Shown: one piece after another, positions 8,301-12,183 of the stretch
Position numbering within the stretch: the first letter of the stretch is position 1
Layout: each line of letters opens with the position of its first letter
Source: Bacteroidales bacterium
Lineage (GTDB): Bacteria > Bacteroidota > Bacteroidia > Bacteroidales > JAAUTT01
Assembly: GCA_025350365.1 (NCBI GenBank)
Contig: JANXXY010000416.1
Coordinates: 1 to 12,183 of the forward strand
Reading direction: 5' to 3'
DNA: 12,183 nucleotides
The notes under the pieces: generated by a model
Told to the model about the DNA's origin: nothing
Database searches by the model: none
What the model saw: the letters and a program-made list of their open reading frames with translations, nothing else
Made by a program: the position numbers and the translations under genes

Positions 8301-8442
8301 ATTGTTTATCATAATATACTTCATTGATATCTATTTTCCAGTCCCAAAAACCAACACCAATAGCGTCAACAGCAAGCGATAACCTATCGTTTGCCAGCTG
8401 AAGCAATAATTCGTAATTCGTATTGAAACTTTCTTCAATCAT
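5332..8442 (-). CDS. Soluble hybrid histidine kinase: five PAS-like domains, HisKA, HATPase_c and C-terminal receiver
   Basis: The 1,036-residue product has no signal peptide or membrane segment, so it senses in the cytoplasm. PAS-like domains lie at about 20-138, 147-262, 272-388, 402-518 and 527-644. The first and fourth carry the HPDD motif of PAS_3 folds (71-74, 451-454). The kinase core follows: HisKA with phospho-acceptor H673 in MSHEIRTPINGILGF; ATPase N-box INNLISNALKF with N796, G1 box DKGIG (822-826), F-box FERFKQ, and G2 box GTGLGLAISKG (851-861). The receiver spans about 915-1032, with acidic residues E921/D922, phospho-acceptor D966 in LMDMRLPGMNG, T994 and K1016 (TKPF). All catalytic residues are present. 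There is no DNA-binding output domain, so the phosphate must pass to a separate Hpt or response regulator, or the receiver controls the kinase itself; no such partner is in the window. It follows the barrel gene by 14 bp and is probably co-transcribed with it. The ligand cannot be inferred. Confidence 0.96.
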   Translation of the reverse strand: MIEESFNTNYELLLQLANDRLSLAVDAIGVGFWDWKIDINEVYYDKQWCNLLGYAPEEVQKNKSFWEDRIHPDDKHYVMNALKRHFDGKDSIYKTEHRVLTKSDSYVWILDIGKIIERSGLKKPIRIIGITIDISEKIISNQKINQSEEKYRSIFEHLNDAFCRFNFSGQILEVNKNLCQLLGIKETELINSNIKHFFSNTTIKYLYRRLSKIIEQKSTTFETEIVVSKRKILPINISARLITISGDGVIQTLIHDISELKAYEKALLDEKLKFKALLEHSPNIICRFGRNLKCQYVSPNILKTVGVNPNKLEGLRLIDTKLPNSLAVFLEEKMRWVFRKNKESTVDFSFESRLGLKYLEAIIVPEINGSGGIETILVTISDMTEKKQKEMELNISKQKLEEAEKTVHFGTYEFDLETNKLTWSKETYLIFEHDPLIEPPSIEEYFSSFVHPDDSENAYKIFSDCIKAGNNFTQHYRISTSDGVTKYINDVAKIEIDFLLGKASKMHGTIIDNTEKRQIENSMFAEKDILQVIMDNVPDAIYFKDSHEHYIKCNKAMALMLGSEDSEFLIGKTAFDIFPNDIAKDIQDEELNIFITGIPVINSEKKLTTPKGTIWLSSTVVGVKDYFGNVIQLVGITRDITHYKASEVQLRLAKEKAEKSNKLKSTYLANMSHEIRTPINGILGFANLMEIREFSRDKQIQYLKIINNSGKLLLNLINDIIDIAKIEAGQLNIENANVDLNVLIYEISEFYQGEKIKRHKQQIEIIPIFPMGDYPQIIISDSCRLRQIINNLISNALKFSDSETIEFGFEFQIGSIMFFVKDKGIGMSKVELDLIFERFKQVGSSSKNKEGTGLGLAISKGLIELMGGNIWVKSQSGKGSEFRFTIPLKLSLDQSAGNQYKGIDIDISNLNWNGKTILLVEDEDINFLYISELIENTGIILLRTSTAEEAINICKTNQTIDLILMDMRLPGMNGFDATKIIKQIRERTPIIAQTAYAMENERKDCISAGCDDYLTKPFDQKILLDVIDRYLSQENN

Positions 8443-8456
8443 AATATTAAAATTGT

Positions 8457-9782
8457 TCAGAATAAGAAATCCAGTCCAATATATAAACCATTTGTTCCAT
8501 CATTTTTATTAACTGCCATCCCATAATTTACAGATACCACAAAGTTTTGATTCATAGCGCCATAAAAACCCAATCCGTAGCTTTGGTGGAATTTTTCGGT
8601 ATCACCCAAGTTGATATATTTAAGTGCATCAGGGTTATTAGTTTGAAAATCATACTTTCTGGTAACCATGCCTGCATCGGTGAAACCCACAAGAGCGAGG
8701 TAAATGTTTTGGTTGAACATCACTCTCCTGAAAAATTTCCAGCGAAGTTCAAGATTTCCAAATAATAAACCTTCTCCCAGCACGCGGTTTCTTGCAATGC
8801 CCCTAAGTGTTTTGGCGCCCCCCAATCCATCTCGTATTTGGTTGGAACTAAATATGAAAGGGAGCATGTAAAACGGCATTTTACCCCCAATTTTATCCTG
8901 ATAGCTTATCCGGCATGCAAGGTTTAATATATCCTTATGAATGGTAAAATATTGTCTGTGGTTGATTACAAATTTCGAATAGGCGAAGTTATTTCCTATA
9001 AATGAAGGCGAAGTCAAAATTAAAGCTTCAGTCCAAATTCCTTTCATTGGGTTTGGTTCATTATCGCGGGTATCATATACAATGCCAAATTTAAGGAGGT
9101 TGGTTGTACCTCCGTTTTTTTGGTTTTGAGGGATAATTCCCCAGGCGACATAATTATCGTATAAAAGAGAAGTATCCGGCAATAAATTATTTTGATTTCG
9201 ACCTTTATTTAAGGCGTCAATGTCAACACTTTTTATTTTTACATTGAATAAGGTATAACCTATCAGCCATCTGAATTTTTTATCCGTGATATTTCCTTGA
9301 AAATCTAATTTTATTCTGGTTAATTTTCGTTCTAAACGATAATACATTTTTGAAACATAAGCTGGCGAGCCGGGCATAACCAATTCGGAATTGTAGAAAG
9401 CATTGTATCCGTTAAATCCATAAAAGTCTAGTGCTTTGTCGGTCAGATAACTTGCCTCAGCAGTTAATCGAATGTGAGGAATGAGATATTCCGAGTCGTA
9501 CAATAACTGGTTTTTGCCGGTTCCATTAGTTGTTCTTGCCCATTCCAGGTATATCGAATGCTTATAGCGCGGGTATGAAGAGCCATCACCATAATTGTAA
9601 ATATTTGTTAAGATTCCGTATTGAAATCCGAGATCTGAATCGAAGGCAACAGATGGTAATGCACCAAAATTCCAACCTTTTTTGGTTTTATCCTTATGCC
9701 TTTGAGTTGAATCATTGGTTTGTCCAATTGTTTTAGAAATAAAAGCGAGAAAAAAAAACAAAGTTATCAGTGGCAGTTTCAT
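8457..9782 (-). CDS. BamA/TamA-family (Omp85 superfamily) outer-membrane beta-barrel protein without POTRA domains
   Basis: The 441-residue precursor starts with a signal peptide (about 1-20, MKLPLITLFFFLAFISKTIG, cleavage probably before Q21). After some 15 charged residues the strands begin at GWNFGALPSVAFDSD, so there is no room for POTRA domains. The rest alternates as beta strands rich in Tyr, Phe and Trp and ends in FLF with a C-terminal aromatic residue, as in outer-membrane proteins. Omp85 hallmarks are KFGIVYDTRDNEPNPMKGIW (231-250) and the loop-6 motif GGAKTLRGIARNR (321-333) with R327-G328, followed by FGNLELRWKF (341-350). BamA, TamA and FhaC normally carry POTRA domains that receive clients; short barrels like this one are common in Bacteroidota as surface-antigen proteins of unknown function. 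A role in export or lipid handling is possible but not shown. The ATG at 9782 fits the signal peptide. It is the first gene of a likely operon with the hybrid kinase. Confidence 0.88.
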   Translation of the reverse strand: MKLPLITLFFFLAFISKTIGQTNDSTQRHKDKTKKGWNFGALPSVAFDSDLGFQYGILTNIYNYGDGSSYPRYKHSIYLEWARTTNGTGKNQLLYDSEYLIPHIRLTAEASYLTDKALDFYGFNGYNAFYNSELVMPGSPAYVSKMYYRLERKLTRIKLDFQGNITDKKFRWLIGYTLFNVKIKSVDIDALNKGRNQNNLLPDTSLLYDNYVAWGIIPQNQKNGGTTNLLKFGIVYDTRDNEPNPMKGIWTEALILTSPSFIGNNFAYSKFVINHRQYFTIHKDILNLACRISYQDKIGGKMPFYMLPFIFSSNQIRDGLGGAKTLRGIARNRVLGEGLLFGNLELRWKFFRRVMFNQNIYLALVGFTDAGMVTRKYDFQTNNPDALKYINLGDTEKFHQSYGLGFYGAMNQNFVVSVNYGMAVNKNDGTNGLYIGLDFLF

Positions 9783-9829
9783 TAAGTTTCAAGGTTTAAA
9801 TTATCTGGTGATCATACTTTCATAGATTG

Positions 9830-9843
9830 TAGTAAATTTACTA
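9830..9843. promoter_or_regulatory. Perfect 14-bp palindrome, candidate operator
   Basis: TAGTAAATTTACTA equals its own reverse complement and does not extend further. It sits 47 bp upstream of the barrel gene start and 92 bp upstream of the acylase start, a plausible place for a dimeric regulator acting on both. It is AT-only apart from one G and one C, so coincidence is possible. Confidence 0.35.
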
Positions 9844-9898
9844 TTTGATTTGAATGTATTCTTTACTTACAGTTTCATTCGTCAAATAGTTGTAAATT
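9834..9898. repeat. Imperfect inverted repeat forming a potential long stem-loop
   Basis: The left arm (9834-9856) reads AAATTTAC-TATTTGA-(TTT)-GAATG. The right arm (9876-9898), reverse complemented, reads AAATTTAC-AAC-TATTTGA-C-GAATG. That gives matched blocks of 8, 7 and 5 bp interrupted by small bulges, around a 19-base loop (9857-9875). The outer block shares bases with the 14-bp palindrome at 9830-9843, so the two structures exclude each other. It ends 37 bp before the acylase ATG, so it may fall in that gene's promoter or untranslated leader. Confidence 0.5.
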
Positions 9899-9935
9899 TT
9901 ATCGTATTTTACGTTCAAATTAATTTAGTTCTGGT

Positions 9936-12183
9936 ATGAAGAAAGTTATCGGTTATATTTTAGTGATATTACTGATTTTAGTTATTATTGGGTATTTTGT
10001 TATTTATCATTTCAATTCAAGGGCTTTGCCAGACTATAATAAAGCTATGTCCTTACCCGGTTTGAGGGCAAAAGTTGAAGTATATCGTGATTCGTTTGGT
10101 ATTCCTCATATATATGCAGATAATGACGAAGATTTGTACCAGGTTATTGGTTATTTAACAGCACAGGATCGTCTTTGGCAAATGGATTTGTTACGAAGGG
10201 TAACAACAGGCCGCCTCTCAGAAATTTTTGGGAAAGATATGATAAAAACCGACATGCTGATGCGTGCTCTTCAAATTCCTCAAAAATCTCAAAGAGTAAT
10301 TTCTCATTCTGATCCATTGGTTCTAAAAGCATTTCAGGCATATGCAAATGGTGTAAATAATTACATTAAAGATAATTACGAGAAACTGCCTGTGGAGTTT
10401 ACAATTCTAGGCTACAAGCCTGATCTATGGAAAGTTGAACATTCATTTAACCTGATTGGCTATATTGCCTGGGATCTTAATGGGGCTTGGAATGCTGAGA
10501 TTATACTACATAAACTTAGATTTAAATTAACAGCCGGTCAATTAATCGATTTAATACCTCGCCCGGACAGCTTGCAATCAACCATCTATTCAACTGCCAA
10601 GTATACTGAATTGGATTGGAGATCGGAACTTATGGCTGCTTCTTCCAAAATTGAGGATCTTGGATTGCAGGCTTTTAGTGGGTCGAATAACTGGGTGGTT
10701 TCCGGATCAAAAACTGCTTCAGGTAAACCTATTTTGGCCAATGATATGCACCTAAGTTATTCTGCTCCGGGTATTTGGTATCAAATACATCAGGTTATTC
10801 CCGGAAAACTCGATGTAACAGGGGTTTTGCTGCCCGGGCAACCGTTTGTTGTTTCAGGTCATAACCAAAAAATAGCATGGGGTTTAACAAATGTAATGAG
10901 TGATGACATAGACTTTTATAAAGAAACAGTCAACCCAATGGATAGTAACCAATATAAATTGGATAGCAAATGGTTAAAATTTCTTATAAAACATGAAAAT
11001 ATTGCGATAAAAGGAGGAGATACTGTTCGGTACAATTTTAAGTTCACTCACAGAGGTCCGGTAATATCGATGCTTAAGGGAGTTTCGGGTGATGTTATCT
11101 CAATGCGTTGGATGGGCAATGAGCCCAGCAACGAAGTGCAAAGCATTTATCGGTTGAACAGGGCTCAAAACTGGACCGACTTTTGCAACGCTATGAGAAC
11201 TTTTGTTTCTATTAGTCAAAATGTGGCATACGCTGATAGTCAAGGAAATATAGGCATGTATTGCTGTGCTGGCATTCCGATACGCTATGGCAATCCCACA
11301 GAAATACTACAGGGTGATACAAGCGCTTATGATTGGAGAGGAATTGTACCTTTTGAAGATTTGCCACATAAATTCAATCCCAAAGAAGGTTTTGCAGTTT
11401 CTGCCAACAATCGGACTGTAGATTCGAGATATAATCATTACATTAGTAGTTGGTTCGACCTACCATTCCGATACGATCGGATTGTTGAGATGCTGAGTGT
11501 GGATAAAAAGCTTACTGTATCTGATATTGCTGCTATTCAAACCGATGAAACGTCAAAACTTGCCTCTTTTTACTTGCCCGGATTAATTGAGATAGTGAAT
11601 AAGCACTCCAAATTGTCTCCTACTGCATACCGTTCATTAAATTTATTGAAAAATTGGAAATACCATATGACGCCAGCCAATTCTGCGACTGCAATATTTG
11701 AAGTTTTTTACAATCGAATTATCGAAAATTTAGTGAAGGATGAAATGGGTGATATACTTTACCAGGAGTTTTTAAATGATAAAATATTAGTAAGAAATAT
11801 GTTCCATAACGTATGGCGAAATAGAGAGTCAGTGCTTTGCGACAATATTTTAACAAGAAATAAAATTGAGAATTTTAATGATGTGGTTATTAAATCGTTT
11901 GATGAGACAGTTATTTATCTAACTCAAAAGCTTGGTAGTGAGCCAGATAAATGGGAATGGGGTAAGATTCATCTTTTTACATTATCGCATCCTCTTGGCA
12001 AAGTAAATCTTTTAAATAAAGTATTTAAATTGAACAGGGGTCCATTCGAGGCAGGGGGATCATTTCATACGGTCGCTCCTTATACCTACAAGTTTACCGA
12101 TAAATATAATGTTACCAGCGGAGCCTCCCAGCGACATATTTATGATTTTGGTGACTGGGATATGTCACTTTCTGCAATTCCAA
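9936..12183 (+). CDS. Penicillin acylase family (Ntn-hydrolase) amidase, runs off right edge
   Basis: I translated this from the ATG at 9936 and it stays open for 749 codons to the edge. An N-terminal hydrophobic segment (about residues 4-24, with Lys2-Lys3 before it) is a signal anchor or signal peptide; no lipobox Cys is seen. The alpha-chain region has VEVYRDSFGIPHIYADNDED (47-66) and LTAQDRLWQMDLLRR (74-88). The autoproteolysis site and catalytic nucleophile is S250 in SGSNNWVVSG, which becomes the beta-chain N-terminus. Further on are ANDMHL (268-273), THRGPVIS, the oxyanion-hole Asn N491 in AVSANNR (beta position 242, close to N241 of E. coli penicillin G acylase), NRGPFEAGGSFHTV and ASQRHIYDFGDWD near the edge. 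Members hydrolyse amides such as beta-lactam side chains or acyl-homoserine lactones; the substrate here cannot be read from sequence. About 40-60 C-terminal residues are probably missing. It likely matures in the periplasm and diverges from the Omp85-like gene. Confidence 0.94.
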   Translation, partial: MKKVIGYILVILLILVIIGYFVIYHFNSRALPDYNKAMSLPGLRAKVEVYRDSFGIPHIYADNDEDLYQVIGYLTAQDRLWQMDLLRRVTTGRLSEIFGKDMIKTDMLMRALQIPQKSQRVISHSDPLVLKAFQAYANGVNNYIKDNYEKLPVEFTILGYKPDLWKVEHSFNLIGYIAWDLNGAWNAEIILHKLRFKLTAGQLIDLIPRPDSLQSTIYSTAKYTELDWRSELMAASSKIEDLGLQAFSGSNNWVVSGSKTASGKPILANDMHLSYSAPGIWYQIHQVIPGKLDVTGVLLPGQPFVVSGHNQKIAWGLTNVMSDDIDFYKETVNPMDSNQYKLDSKWLKFLIKHENIAIKGGDTVRYNFKFTHRGPVISMLKGVSGDVISMRWMGNEPSNEVQSIYRLNRAQNWTDFCNAMRTFVSISQNVAYADSQGNIGMYCCAGIPIRYGNPTEILQGDTSAYDWRGIVPFEDLPHKFNPKEGFAVSANNRTVDSRYNHYISSWFDLPFRYDRIVEMLSVDKKLTVSDIAAIQTDETSKLASFYLPGLIEIVNKHSKLSPTAYRSLNLLKNWKYHMTPANSATAIFEVFYNRIIENLVKDEMGDILYQEFLNDKILVRNMFHNVWRNRESVLCDNILTRNKIENFNDVVIKSFDETVIYLTQKLGSEPDKWEWGKIHLFTLSHPLGKVNLLNKVFKLNRGPFEAGGSFHTVAPYTYKFTDKYNVTSGASQRHIYDFGDWDMSLSAIP

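Larger units (their letters stand above)
9783..9935. promoter_or_regulatory. 153-bp divergent control region between the Omp85-like and acylase genes
   Basis: Two divergent genes start from this region, so it should hold both promoters and any shared operator. It contains a perfect 14-bp palindrome, TAGTAAATTTACTA (9830-9843), overlapped by a longer imperfect inverted repeat (9834-9898), each listed separately. TACTATTTG (9839-9847) resembles the -7 element TAnnTTTG with one extra spacer base. No Shine-Dalgarno sequence precedes either ATG. Confidence 0.45.

Noticed and set aside
8547..9736. Plus-strand open frames at 8547-8765 and 9530-9736
   Set aside because: They are antisense shadows of the outer-membrane barrel gene and resemble no family.
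10144..10347. Minus-strand frame of 67 codons
   Set aside because: It is antisense to the acylase alpha-chain region, whose motifs are clear on the plus strand.
1..12183. Mobile element, prophage, CRISPR array or defence island
   Set aside because: No transposase, integrase, tRNA gene, regular repeat array or defence gene is seen, and composition looks even across the window.

Overview
The window looks like the chromosome of a Bacteroidota bacterium, probably of the Bacteroidales/Marinilabiliales type. The DNA is AT-rich. None of the seven gene starts has a clear Shine-Dalgarno sequence, which is normal for that phylum. The gene content fits as well: a Bacteroidota-style TamB/AsmA-like giant protein back to back with tsaD, a SiaC/DUF1987 protein, a multi-PAS hybrid histidine kinase and a membrane-anchored penicillin-acylase-family hydrolase. 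The genus assignment is only a guess.

Layout, left to right. (1) 1-2990, minus strand: the N-terminal 996 codons of a TamB-like envelope protein that runs off the left edge. (2) 3035-4057, plus: tsaD, which makes the universal t6A37 tRNA modification; it diverges from tamB across 44 bp. (3) 4048-4587, minus: a 179-residue HD phosphohydrolase of the MESH1 / small alarmone hydrolase type, overlapping the end of tsaD tail to tail by 10 bp. (4) 4794-5168, plus: a SiaC-family (DUF1987) regulatory protein, diverging from the alarmone hydrolase. (5) 9782-5332, minus: a likely two-gene operon. An Omp85-superfamily outer-membrane barrel without POTRA domains comes first, followed after 14 bp by a soluble hybrid histidine kinase with five PAS-like domains and a C-terminal receiver. 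(6) 9936-12183, plus: a penicillin acylase family Ntn-hydrolase running off the right edge, divergent from the barrel gene. An imperfect hairpin and a 14-bp palindrome lie in the 153-bp gap between them.

Together the genes are envelope biogenesis (TamB-like protein, Omp85-like barrel), translation housekeeping (TsaD) and three signalling proteins that stand side by side (alarmone hydrolase, SiaC-type switch protein, PAS hybrid kinase), plus an envelope hydrolase. Nothing here shows mobility: I saw no transposase, integrase, tRNA gene, CRISPR array or phage gene, and no gene is visibly broken. I found no convincing wholly new system. The points most worth a second look are the stand-alone SiaC with serine where the family phosphosite is expected, the neighbouring MESH1-like enzyme, the coupling of a barrel to a PAS kinase, and the structured divergent intergenic region before the acylase.
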